Positions 54,950 through 62,897 of a stretch of DNA of 64,000 nucleotides are shown here, one piece after another. The translations under genes were made by a program, and so were the position numbers. How positions within the stretch are numbered: position 1 is the stretch's first letter; each line of letters starts with the position of its first letter. Below the pieces are notes generated by a model. It searched no databases. It saw nothing but the letters and a program-made list of their open reading frames with translations, and was not told the DNA's origin. Source of the DNA: Candidatus Azobacteroides sp. (GTDB taxonomy: Bacteria; Bacteroidota; Bacteroidia; Bacteroidales; Azobacteroidaceae); the NCBI GenBank assembly GCA_009778655.1, contig WRFZ01000179.1:1-64000 (forward strand), in the 5' to 3' direction.

Positions 54950-56059
54950 ATGTCAAAAGTTTATTTTACCGATATGCGTGCCAAACCCGGTCACAATATG
55001 TTGGACAAATTACTGATCTTGATTCATAGAGCCGGTATTGAACAAATTGACTTTAAGGATCAATTTACCGCGATTAAAATTCATTTCGGCGAACCCGGAA
55101 ATTTATCCTACATCAGAGCCAATTATGCGGCTAAATTGGTTCAATTTTTGCTCGGCAAACAAGCAAAGCCTTTTTTAACCGATTCAAACACTTTGTATAA
55201 AGGATGTCGAGCGAATGCGATTGATCATATCAAAGCAGCATTCGAAAACGGATTTAATCCGATAGCCGTTCCTTGTCCGGTAATTATTGGAGACGGTTTG
55301 AAAGCGATTGATTACAGGGAAATACCGATTGACTTGCCCTATTGTAAAACAGCTAAAATCGGTTCGGCGATTGCCGATGCGGATATTATTATCTCTATGA
55401 ATCATTTCAAGGGTCATGAACAAACCGGATTCGGCGGCGCTTTAAAAAACATCGGGATGGGATCCGGATCAAGACAAGGTAAATTGGATATGCACTCTTC
55501 GTCTAAACCACTTATTGATGCGGAAATATGTACGGGCTGCGGTCAATGCGTAAAGTATTGCGCTTCGGAGGCCGTTCATCTGAATGATAAGAAAAAAGCG
55601 GAAATTAATTATGAAAAATGTATAGGTTGCGGTCAATGCGTGGCGGTCTGTCAATATGAAGCGGCTCAGCCGGTGTGGGATAGTTCGACAGACATTTTGA
55701 ACCGTAAAATTGCCGAATATGCTTTTGCCGTTTTGAAAGGCAAACCGAATTTTCATATCAATTTCATTATAGATGTTTCCCCGAATTGCGATTGTTGGGG
55801 TTCCAATGATGCGGCAATTGTTCCGAATATCGGGATTGCGGCTTCTTTCGATCCGGTGGCATTGGACAAAGCTTCGGCAGATATGGTTACCGGTTCCGCC
55901 GCCAACTTAAATACGGCATTAGATGTCAAAGCATACGGAGATCTCCAAAATACGGATAAATTCAAAATACTTCATCCGCATACCAATTGGGAAGAAGGAT
56001 TGAAACACGCGGAAGCAATCGGTTTGGGAAGTATGAAATACGAGTTAATCACGGTATAA
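54950..56059 (+). CDS. DUF362 ferredoxin-type iron-sulfur protein
   Basis: Protein of 369 residues combining a DUF362 domain with two 4Fe-4S sites: C194/C197/C200/C204 and C224/C227/C230/C234 (each CxxCGQC-type). The DUF362 part flanks the ferredoxin insert (TAIKIHFGEPGNLSYIR about 40-56; IISMNHFKGHEQTGFGGALKNIGMG about 147-171, in pieces). These proteins occur widely in anaerobes, and their substrates are unknown. It has no signal peptide, so it is cytoplasmic. It is probably independent of the protease upstream in function. Confidence 0.86.
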   Translation: MSKVYFTDMRAKPGHNMLDKLLILIHRAGIEQIDFKDQFTAIKIHFGEPGNLSYIRANYAAKLVQFLLGKQAKPFLTDSNTLYKGCRANAIDHIKAAFENGFNPIAVPCPVIIGDGLKAIDYREIPIDLPYCKTAKIGSAIADADIIISMNHFKGHEQTGFGGALKNIGMGSGSRQGKLDMHSSSKPLIDAEICTGCGQCVKYCASEAVHLNDKKKAEINYEKCIGCGQCVAVCQYEAAQPVWDSSTDILNRKIAEYAFAVLKGKPNFHINFIIDVSPNCDCWGSNDAAIVPNIGIAASFDPVALDKASADMVTGSAANLNTALDVKAYGDLQNTDKFKILHPHTNWEEGLKHAEAIGLGSMKYELITV

Positions 56060-56097
56060 AGTCCTGTAATGTATTTGCGCGAATATATTTGAATGAA

Positions 56098-56706
56098 TTA
56101 CAATTGCTTCGATTGCATTCTTGAAACAGCGCCCAAATAACCGCCGTGGTGCCGTTTGGCATAATCGGCAACCGTGAAACCGATGCGCTTCATGGTTTCT
56201 ACAACCAGTAAATCGCCGATTACGGTCATGACAGTGGTTGAAGTGGTCGGAGTCAGTCCCAAAGCGCAAACTTCGGGCGGATTTCCGGTGAGTAAACAAA
56301 TATCCGCATTTTTCGCCAATTCGCTTGTTTCATTACTCGTAATCACGATGAATCGGATATCCGGAATCAACTGACGGGCCAATCCGACCAATTCGATAAT
56401 TTCCCGCGTTTTTCCCGAATTGGAAATGAGCAACATTAAATCGTTTTCGCGGAGGATACCTAAATCGCCGTGTTGCGCATCACTCGGATGCAGAAAACAA
56501 GAAGGCGTTCCCGTCGAACTGAAAGTGGTCGCGATATTGGAAGCGACTTGGCCGGCTTTTCCCATTCCGCTGCAAACCAATTTTCCTTTTTTCCGGTGTA
56601 CTTGCGTTACAATCAAGTCAATCGCCCGTTCGTATACGTCCGAAAGCGGAATCCGATGAATCGCTTCTATCTCTTTTTCGATAATTTCCTTTAAAGTAGT
56701 AATCAT
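56098..56706 (-). CDS. SIS-domain sugar-phosphate isomerase, KdsD-like without CBS domains
   Basis: Single SIS domain of 202 residues. Segments LVCSGMGKAGQVASNIATTFSSTGTPSCFLHPSDAQHGDLG (about 43-83, in pieces) match arabinose-5-phosphate isomerase (KdsD/GutQ), which makes the Kdo precursor. NSGKTREIIELV is the second phosphate-binding loop. The paired CBS domains of E. coli-type KdsD (about 320 residues) are absent. CBS-free forms are known from Bacteroides. A Kdo role fits lpxH elsewhere in the window. A divergent peptidase gene lies upstream with overlapping promoter boxes. Confidence 0.83.
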   Translation of the reverse strand: MITTLKEIIEKEIEAIHRIPLSDVYERAIDLIVTQVHRKKGKLVCSGMGKAGQVASNIATTFSSTGTPSCFLHPSDAQHGDLGILRENDLMLLISNSGKTREIIELVGLARQLIPDIRFIVITSNETSELAKNADICLLTGNPPEVCALGLTPTTSTTVMTVIGDLLVVETMKRIGFTVADYAKRHHGGYLGAVSRMQSKQL

Positions 56707-56726
56707 TATAACTATTTATTATGATA

Positions 56727-56750
56727 CAAAGATATTTATTTCTATTTTTG
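56727..56750. promoter_or_regulatory. Divergent overlapping -7 boxes for SIS and M16 genes
   Basis: The minus-strand TATCTTTG (56727-56734) serves the SIS gene starting at 56706. The plus-strand TATTTTTG (56743-56750) serves the M16 gene starting at 56774. The -33 elements are weak (TTTA and TATG). Only eight bases separate the two boxes. Confidence 0.6.
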
Positions 56751-56773
56751 TACGCTAAAAAATACGGTAAAAT

Positions 56774-57997
56774 ATGCAATATTCTTCATTTGTTTCGCCC
56801 GTAGGGCTTCGAATCATCCATTTACCATCCGATTCACCGGTTTCTTATTGCGGTTTTGTCGTGCATGCCGGAACGCGCGACGAGCGGTTCACCCAATACG
56901 GATTGGCGCATTTCGTCGAACACATGTTATTCAAAGGAACCGAAAAACGGAAAGTCCGACACATCTTGAATCGAATGGAAGCGGTAGGAGGCGAGTTGAA
57001 CGCTTACACAACCAAAGAAGAAACATTTTTATATACCGTTTGCTTACGGGAAGACGTCGAGCGAGCCATTGAATTGCTTTCCGATTTGATTTTCCGGTCT
57101 CAATTTCCGGAAACCGAAATTGAAAAAGAACGGGAAGTGGTGATTGATGAAATTCATTCGTATGAAGATACGCCTTCCGAACTTATTTTTGATGAATTTG
57201 AAAACCGGATTTTTGCCGGAAACGACTTGGGACATGCTATATTAGGAGAAGAGGAAAGCATTCAGCGTTTCACATCCGCCACTTGCCGTGATTTTGTAAG
57301 CGATTTTTACCGCCCGGAAAACATGGTTTTCTTTTCCTACGGGAAAACGCCATTTTCGAGAATCCGTAAATATGTCGAAAAATATTTACTGGCGAGTTTT
57401 TCCGGCGGTTTCAATCATTTGCATCGTTGTTGTCCGAAGTTATTGCCTGCCGAGACCGTTGTGCAAAACAAGAACCTGCATCAAACGCATGTTGTAATCG
57501 GCGGAAGAGCTTACGGGCTTTTTGACGAAAAACGAATGGGATTGTTACTGTTAACCAACATTTTGGGAGGTCCCGGTATGAATAGCCGGCTTAATGTGAA
57601 TTTGCGTGAAAAATACGGATTGGTTTATACCGTAGATGCTGAAGTCCTCTCTTATACCGATACCGGCGTGTTTACCGTTTATTTCGGATGCGACTCCGAA
57701 TCAATGGAACAATGTTTACATTTGGTTCGGAAAGAATTGAAGCAGCTGCGCGATAAACAATTGTCGGAATCGCAATTTGCGGCGGCCGTCAAACAGTGGA
57801 AAGGACAATTGGGAATTGCAAGCGAACACAAGGAAAACGCCGCCTTGCGGTTGGGGAAAAATTTCCTGCATTTCAACCGGTACGACGCTCTGCCGCAAAC
57901 GTATCAAAAGATTGAAGCGCTTACGGCAGAGGGTTTATTGGAAATAGCCAATGAAATCTATGAAGAAAAACGATTGTTTTCTTTGATTTATCAATAA
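56774..57997 (+). CDS. M16-family zinc metallopeptidase
   Basis: Insulinase-type peptidase of 407 residues. The inverted zinc motif HFVEH is at 46-50, with the third ligand Glu expected in EIEKEREVVIDEIHSYED (about 113-130). The second, inactive domain covers about 215-407, including NILGGPGMNSRLNVNLREKYGLVYTV with the conserved Arg-Tyr pair. No signal peptide is visible, so it is probably cytoplasmic, like the processing-peptidase-type members. It overlaps the convergent T9SS gene by seven bases. Confidence 0.9.
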   Translation: MQYSSFVSPVGLRIIHLPSDSPVSYCGFVVHAGTRDERFTQYGLAHFVEHMLFKGTEKRKVRHILNRMEAVGGELNAYTTKEETFLYTVCLREDVERAIELLSDLIFRSQFPETEIEKEREVVIDEIHSYEDTPSELIFDEFENRIFAGNDLGHAILGEEESIQRFTSATCRDFVSDFYRPENMVFFSYGKTPFSRIRKYVEKYLLASFSGGFNHLHRCCPKLLPAETVVQNKNLHQTHVVIGGRAYGLFDEKRMGLLLLTNILGGPGMNSRLNVNLREKYGLVYTVDAEVLSYTDTGVFTVYFGCDSESMEQCLHLVRKELKQLRDKQLSESQFAAAVKQWKGQLGIASEHKENAALRLGKNFLHFNRYDALPQTYQKIEALTAEGLLEIANEIYEEKRLFSLIYQ

Positions 57998-58971
57998 GCT
58001 TTTACTAATTTTTCGGTGTAAATTTTATCTCCTACGGTTATTTTCAATAAATAAACGCCCGGCTGCTGCGTATATTTCGAGACATCCTTCGAAAGCGTTT
58101 GCGTACCGCTTTGCACTTGAGATACGAGCGTTGTTAATTGAGCGCCGCCGGGAGCATATAACGTTACCGTCACAAGCGCTTTTTCCGTTAAAGTATAAGA
58201 GAGTTGTATTTTATCCCGGAAAGGATTCGGAAATACTTGAAACAAAAATGTGTCTGCCGAAGACCGGACAACTGCCGGATTTTTTGCTTGCGTATTCAAA
58301 TACGATTGAGCAATTAACAGTTTCCGGGTTCCGTCGGCAGCAATGGAATAATCTTCCATAGTGACGAAAAGCGGTAACCGTACTTCTTGCGCATACCACA
58401 AATATTTTACCCGTTCGAATGAAGCGGTTCCTTCGGTGGTCTTGACCCGCAAAGCAGAAAAAGACACATCGCCCGGAAGTATTATTACGCCGATTGCATC
58501 GGCATAGGTAGAATACGTACCTTCCACCCGACCGGTATAGTTTTTATCTCCTACGGTATAAGTCCCTGCATATTTCCCGGAAAATTGAGTGCCATAGGTC
58601 TGCGGATATTTGGTTTTTACAATAGGTTCCGTTAATTGAAGGCTTGCATTTCCGGTTTTATATCCCCAATATTCATTGGCATTTTCCGTAATGTTAAAAA
58701 AGAATTCGCATCCGTCGTTTCGGCTTGCTTTAATCCTTCCCGCATCATCCGATAAAGTCGCGATGGATTTATCATCATTTAATAAAGTCGCTTTACTGAA
58801 ATCCCAAACGCAATTTTTACCGGATTCTCCCGGCGATTGATATTGTACCGCCACGCATTCATGACTTAATCCCGACAAAAAACCGTGATCGGCCTTTGTC
58901 ATTGTTACTTGTGAAAAGAGTAACGGCGTTACTCCCAATGCAATAAGTAAAAGAGTAAATAAACGTTTCAT
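57991..58971 (-). CDS. Exported protein with T9SS type A sorting domain
   Basis: Secreted protein of 326 residues. The signal peptide ends near residue 20 (VTPLLFSQ). The middle 200 residues form a beta-rich domain I do not recognise (KYAGTYTVGDKNYTGRVEGTY). The sorting domain spans about 240-326: FLFQVFPNPFRDKIQLSYTL, then VTVTLYAPGGAQ and QQPGVYLLKITVGDKIYTEKLVK. It should be exported by the T9SS whose core is encoded 1.3-5 kb away. A TATCTTTG box on the minus strand at 59009-59016 lies 37 bases upstream. Confidence 0.8.
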   Translation of the reverse strand: MKRLFTLLLIALGVTPLLFSQVTMTKADHGFLSGLSHECVAVQYQSPGESGKNCVWDFSKATLLNDDKSIATLSDDAGRIKASRNDGCEFFFNITENANEYWGYKTGNASLQLTEPIVKTKYPQTYGTQFSGKYAGTYTVGDKNYTGRVEGTYSTYADAIGVIILPGDVSFSALRVKTTEGTASFERVKYLWYAQEVRLPLFVTMEDYSIAADGTRKLLIAQSYLNTQAKNPAVVRSSADTFLFQVFPNPFRDKIQLSYTLTEKALVTVTLYAPGGAQLTTLVSQVQSGTQTLSKDVSKYTQQPGVYLLKITVGDKIYTEKLVKAY

Positions 58972-59008
58972 AACCTGTTATTTTTAAAATTGATTGTCAA
59001 AGAAAAAA

Positions 59009-59016
59009 CAAAGATA
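59009..59016 (-). promoter_or_regulatory. Bacteroidota -7 box for T9SS cargo gene
   Basis: TATCTTTG on the minus strand, with TTTA 18 bases before it. The ATG is at 58971. Confidence 0.5.
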
Positions 59017-59111
59017 ATAGTTTTTTTTGAAAAATAAATATTTTATCAAGTAGTAATCAGAATAAAAAAGCGAGGATTGTACAAGACAGAACTATTCGAT
59101 TGTTTTAGTCT

Positions 59112-59636
59112 CTAATATAAAAGCAAGCCCGATATTCCGGCCAATACAATCATTACAATCGGGTGCATTTTCAGATATTTTGTCAGAACAAAAGCGATAA
59201 AAAAAATCAGAACGCTTTTATAATCGGTGAAATTTTCTTTGTTCATAAGGAGGAGCGTGGCCGAAGCAATCAGACCTACCGTTACCGGACGCAATCCGAG
59301 GAAAGCGTAATTTACCCAGCGATTCGAACTAAATTTTTGGTATGCTTTGGCAATCATCAGAACGAGAATGAAGGAAGGAAGACAAACCGCAAACGTGGCG
59401 ACAATCGAACCCCATACATTTCCGGTTACCGTGTAACCGATGTAAGTAGCCGAGTTGATTCCGATCGGGCCGGGAGTCATTTGGGATATTGCCACAACAT
59501 CGGTAAATTCTCCGGCGCTCAACCAAGCGTGTTTTTCTACTACTTCGTGCTGAATCAGCGAAAGCATGGCATATCCGCCGCCAAAACCGAATAATCCGAT
59601 CTTACAATAGGTCCAGAATAATTGCCAGTAAATCAT
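59112..59636 (-). CDS. Short chromate transporter subunit (ChrA family), second of pair
   Basis: Half-length CHR-family membrane protein of 174 residues with about five helices. The family signature is FGFGGGYAMLSLIQHEVVEKHAWLS (about 15-39, in pieces), followed by AISQMTPGPIGINSATYIG (about 49-67). Short-chain ChrA proteins are encoded in tandem and act as a pair in place of the fused long ChrA. They export chromate in studied cases, but in many bacteria the natural substrate is unclear. Its leader is a heptanucleotide repeat. Confidence 0.87.
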   Translation of the reverse strand: MIYWQLFWTYCKIGLFGFGGGYAMLSLIQHEVVEKHAWLSAGEFTDVVAISQMTPGPIGINSATYIGYTVTGNVWGSIVATFAVCLPSFILVLMIAKAYQKFSSNRWVNYAFLGLRPVTVGLIASATLLLMNKENFTDYKSVLIFFIAFVLTKYLKMHPIVMIVLAGISGLLLY

Positions 59637-59638
59637 TT

Positions 59639-59680
59639 GTAAGTTGTAAGTTATCAGTTATCAGTTTTAAGTTTTAAGTT
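59639..59680. repeat. Heptanucleotide tandem repeat (NNNAGTT) between chromate transporter genes
   Basis: Six units appear as three identical pairs: GTAAGTT twice, ATCAGTT twice and TTAAGTT twice. The array runs from two bases upstream of one gene's ATG into the coding end of the other, providing its TAA stop (59674-59676). On the opposite strand the unit is AACTNNN, the same class as at 18514-18548. Confidence 0.88.
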
Positions 59681-60228
59681 TTCGGGGTTGATTTATCAGA
59701 TTTCAGTTTTCCATAGATTAATCCGCCGATTGCAGCCGCCAAAACGACATAAACCGGGGAAACACCCCAAAACCAAATCAGAAAAGCGGCGGCAACGGGA
59801 ATGATAAGGGTGCGAATATTGATTCCTACTTCTTTGGCTGTGGAGAACACGGGAACGGCGATGAGCGCTACTACGGCCGGACGAATCGCCTTGAATATTT
59901 TCATCACATATACATTTTCATTAAATTGTCTGAAAAATAAAGCGATGAGCAATATGATCACAAACGAAGGCAATATAGCGCCTAAAGCGGCTACGATACT
60001 GCCTTTGTTTCCTTTCAACCGATAACCCGCCAAGATGGATATGTTGACGGCAAATACTCCGGGTAGCGACTGCGCAATGGCAACCCGGTCAATAAATTCG
60101 GTTGCGTCTATCCATTTTTTCCGAACTACCATTTCCCTTTCTATCAAAGGCAGCATGGCATATCCGCCTCCGAAAGTGAAAGCGCCGATCTTTATAAACG
60201 TATAAAATAGTTGCCAATACAAATTCAT
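59674..60228 (-). CDS. Short chromate transporter subunit (ChrA family), first of pair
   Basis: Half-length CHR-family protein of 184 residues with about five helices. The signature FTFGGGYAMLPLIEREMVVRKKWI (about 17-40, in pieces) precedes AIAQSLPGVFAVNISILAGYRLKG (about 50-73). It pairs with the gene 37 bases downstream. The last few residues (TPKT-stop) are encoded within the start of a heptanucleotide array, which may have replaced the original C-terminus. It starts one base after the gldN stop, so it could be cotranscribed with the T9SS genes. Confidence 0.87.
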   Translation of the reverse strand: MNLYWQLFYTFIKIGAFTFGGGYAMLPLIEREMVVRKKWIDATEFIDRVAIAQSLPGVFAVNISILAGYRLKGNKGSIVAALGAILPSFVIILLIALFFRQFNENVYVMKIFKAIRPAVVALIAVPVFSTAKEVGINIRTLIIPVAAAFLIWFWGVSPVYVVLAAAIGGLIYGKLKSDKSTPKT

Positions 60229-60229
60229 G

Positions 60230-61288
60230 TCATCGAGTTCTTCTGACGCTTTTTGTCGGTGAAGCCGGCGATGAAGATTTTTCCTTTTTTACCGCTTTGG
60301 GTTTTTCTTCTTTTTCTTTTTTTGCAGTTTCGTTTTTGACGGTTCCGTTTTTAACGGTTTCTTTCTTACTGCTTTTATTAACGACAACTTGGGTTGTATC
60401 TTTCGGTACCCACAATTGATCTTTAAAAGTTTTCAACTGATTTTCAATACTGTCTTGAGCCGACTTCAGTTTTTCGGGATCGTTTCCCACTTGCTGCGCC
60501 AGACTTTGGTTTTTCAAGTTGACCGTTTTAACAATATCGCCTTTGTACATATTTTTTGTAAAAAAATCGTCAATAGTATAAGTCATGACATTATTGTAGT
60601 CGGAAGTCATAATCATGGTACGTGAAATATACGGACGTAGGGTTTCATAAGGAATCCAGAACAAAGGATTAACTGTTGTATCTCCGATGTAATAATCGGT
60701 TCTTACCAGCAATGGACAAATAGCAATTACCTGCGATTTGTAGGTACCGGTTGCAGCGTCGAAATACCAGCCTTCCTTGATTTGGTATTGTAACACTTCG
60801 GAGCCGGGAATATCAGCGTCATCCACAATGTAGCGGATATTATCACCGCTTCCCTGTGTTTTATAAAGTATCTGGAACTTTTTCAGAATATCTTCGAAAT
60901 TTACTTTTTCATCATCGGTAAACACTTCCCGTCCGTCCAAATAATTGTAAGCGGTGATTTTTCCGTCCGCCATTAATTTGAATATCGTAGTAAACAAGTT
61001 CATTCGGTCGCCGATGGGCTGTACCGGATAATACAGAGCGGCATTATTATCTTTTTCCAAATCAATATACCGATACATTTCACGCAGCCAAACGACGTGT
61101 GCCGGCGCTTTGGATGTTTCTTCGTTTTTTATTTTGGCCCTTTCGGTTAAAACGGGGGTATTGTCGGGTACTTTTTCCGATGCGCGTTGACGAGGGGTTC
61201 GGCGCGGCGTATCCTGATTTTGGGAAAAGCTTGCCGATGAACAAGCTAAAAATGCTAAAATCAGACCGATAATATGTAATGATTTCAT
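60230..61288 (-). CDS. gldN: T9SS/gliding motility protein GldN (PorN)
   Basis: GldN/PorN forms the periplasmic ring of the type IX secretion system with lipoprotein GldK/PorK. It has 352 residues. A signal peptide ends near residue 22; a cysteine at 16 gives a possible but unconvincing lipobox. Family segments: VWLREMYRYIDLEKDNNAALYYPVQP (about 65-90, in pieces), MNLFTTIFKLMADGKITAYNYLDGREVF and NPLFWIPYETLRPYISRTMI. The last 40 residues are a Lys/Glu/Ser-rich tail (KKEKEEKPKAVKKEKSS) likely to be disordered. It lies 20 bases after gldM. Confidence 0.92.
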   Translation of the reverse strand: MKSLHIIGLILAFLACSSASFSQNQDTPRRTPRQRASEKVPDNTPVLTERAKIKNEETSKAPAHVVWLREMYRYIDLEKDNNAALYYPVQPIGDRMNLFTTIFKLMADGKITAYNYLDGREVFTDDEKVNFEDILKKFQILYKTQGSGDNIRYIVDDADIPGSEVLQYQIKEGWYFDAATGTYKSQVIAICPLLVRTDYYIGDTTVNPLFWIPYETLRPYISRTMIMTSDYNNVMTYTIDDFFTKNMYKGDIVKTVNLKNQSLAQQVGNDPEKLKSAQDSIENQLKTFKDQLWVPKDTTQVVVNKSSKKETVKNGTVKNETAKKEKEEKPKAVKKEKSSSPASPTKSVRRTR

Positions 61289-61308
61289 TTTATTTGATGA
61301 ATTAGATA

Positions 61309-62868
61309 TTAATTGATAATTATTTCCAAAGGAGATTTCAAAGTTCTTTCGCTTCCGTCGGGCCCGCGTGCGACCATTCCTCGTATTAGTACGGTTTTTC
61401 CTCGTACCAAACTGCGTATCAACGCCTTTTGTCGGTCGGAGAAACGTGCGCCGTCAGACAATTCCCGAATAGTAAGTCCCATATCGTTGGTAGTACTTAC
61501 TTCAAAGCGCAAAACGGTGAAAGGCATTTTCAAGATTCCGTCATCAATGGCCGCTTCGGCAACATTCACACCGACCAATTCCGCTTTCGATAAAGGCCCG
61601 CCATCGAAAGGAAGAGCCTTTCCTTCAATAGTTAAGTAGGGTTTTGGATCCGGCAGCACTCTTACTCGGAAATTGGGTTTCGCCATTTCTTGGATTCGTC
61701 CGTCGGGCATTTTAGCGCTTACCGTAATAATGGCTTCCGTACCTGCTTTTGCCGGTCGGGCTACCCAGATACCGTTTCCTTTGGGAGTCAAAGAACCGTT
61801 GGTCATAGTTGCCATTACGTTTTGACCGGTAATACCCGGAACAGCTATACGGATATCATTGTCTATCCCTGCATAAAGAACATTCATCAATACCGGAGCT
61901 ACCGTTGCGCTCGGTTCCTGTACAAAATATTCGGTCGAAAAAGTATATTGCCGGGAACTGCCGTCTCCTTGCGGCATTTCGATGTATCCTTTTACCGGAA
62001 AAGTTCCGGTCGAACCGGCGTTTACTACATAACGACCGTTTGCTTCCGCAGGCAGATATTTATCGTTTACAAAGATTTTTGGGCGTTGTGTGGAGTCTTG
62101 AGCCGAAAGAACAATATCGGCCTGGTAAGAACCGCCGCTGATAACAGTTTGCGATTGAGGAATAACAAAAGCGGAAACTTTATTTACACGATAATCGGTT
62201 AAATCCACATTGTTCAACAAATCGCTCAGAACGGCGCCTTCGGCATAACGAATATCGTTTTGTATTTTAGTCAATAGGGTAACGGCAGCCGCTACCGGCA
62301 TTTGCCAAAACATGGATTCTTCCCACGTTTGCTTGTTTTCTTTCGCTTTAGCGGAAGGTTCCGTACTCAGATTATTTTCGATGATGTTCTTAATGGAAGG
62401 ATTCGTTACCAAGGTAGCAACATATTCCCGATACGAATCAATCTGGGATTTCAATCGTGCGCCATCGTTTTTTTTACGTTCAAACATGACTTCGTAAGCA
62501 GCGTTCAAATCGTCGGGATGTTTCAACTGCTCCGGATCGCCGTCTTTGCCGTCTGATTTAATAACAATCCGGTTTTTAAGATCTTGCGCGTAGTTATATA
62601 ATGAGTCGGTTCTATCTTTTACTTGTTTCCCTTTTTCATACCATACTCTCGTCTTTTCTTCATTGGCTTTATAGTAACTATTCAAGTCGTCGAAAATCCG
62701 TTCATTGCGTTGCGTTGTAGATTTTACGGAACGCAACAGGCTTTCTTCTACCAATTCAAATCCGTCTAATACTTCCGTAGAAACGTTGAGTGCAAGCATT
62801 CCGATGAAAACCAGATACATTAGGTTTATCATTTTCTGCCTCGGTGAGTTAGGACTGTTTACCGCCAT
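61309..62868 (-). CDS. gldM: T9SS/gliding motility protein GldM (PorM)
   Basis: GldM/PorM is a periplasmic dimer anchored by one helix, forming with GldL the proton-driven motor of the type IX system. It has 519 residues. The N-terminus SPRQKMINLMYLVFIGMLALNVSTEVLDGFELVEESL (in pieces, about 7-43) contains the anchor helix and is strongly conserved. Four periplasmic domains follow, ending LKSPLEIIIN. It is 29 bases after gldL and 20 before gldN, the usual order. Confidence 0.95.
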   Translation of the reverse strand: MAVNSPNSPRQKMINLMYLVFIGMLALNVSTEVLDGFELVEESLLRSVKSTTQRNERIFDDLNSYYKANEEKTRVWYEKGKQVKDRTDSLYNYAQDLKNRIVIKSDGKDGDPEQLKHPDDLNAAYEVMFERKKNDGARLKSQIDSYREYVATLVTNPSIKNIIENNLSTEPSAKAKENKQTWEESMFWQMPVAAAVTLLTKIQNDIRYAEGAVLSDLLNNVDLTDYRVNKVSAFVIPQSQTVISGGSYQADIVLSAQDSTQRPKIFVNDKYLPAEANGRYVVNAGSTGTFPVKGYIEMPQGDGSSRQYTFSTEYFVQEPSATVAPVLMNVLYAGIDNDIRIAVPGITGQNVMATMTNGSLTPKGNGIWVARPAKAGTEAIITVSAKMPDGRIQEMAKPNFRVRVLPDPKPYLTIEGKALPFDGGPLSKAELVGVNVAEAAIDDGILKMPFTVLRFEVSTTNDMGLTIRELSDGARFSDRQKALIRSLVRGKTVLIRGMVARGPDGSERTLKSPLEIIIN

Positions 62869-62897
62869 AATTTATTTTTTTGAGTAGGCTGAATTTT

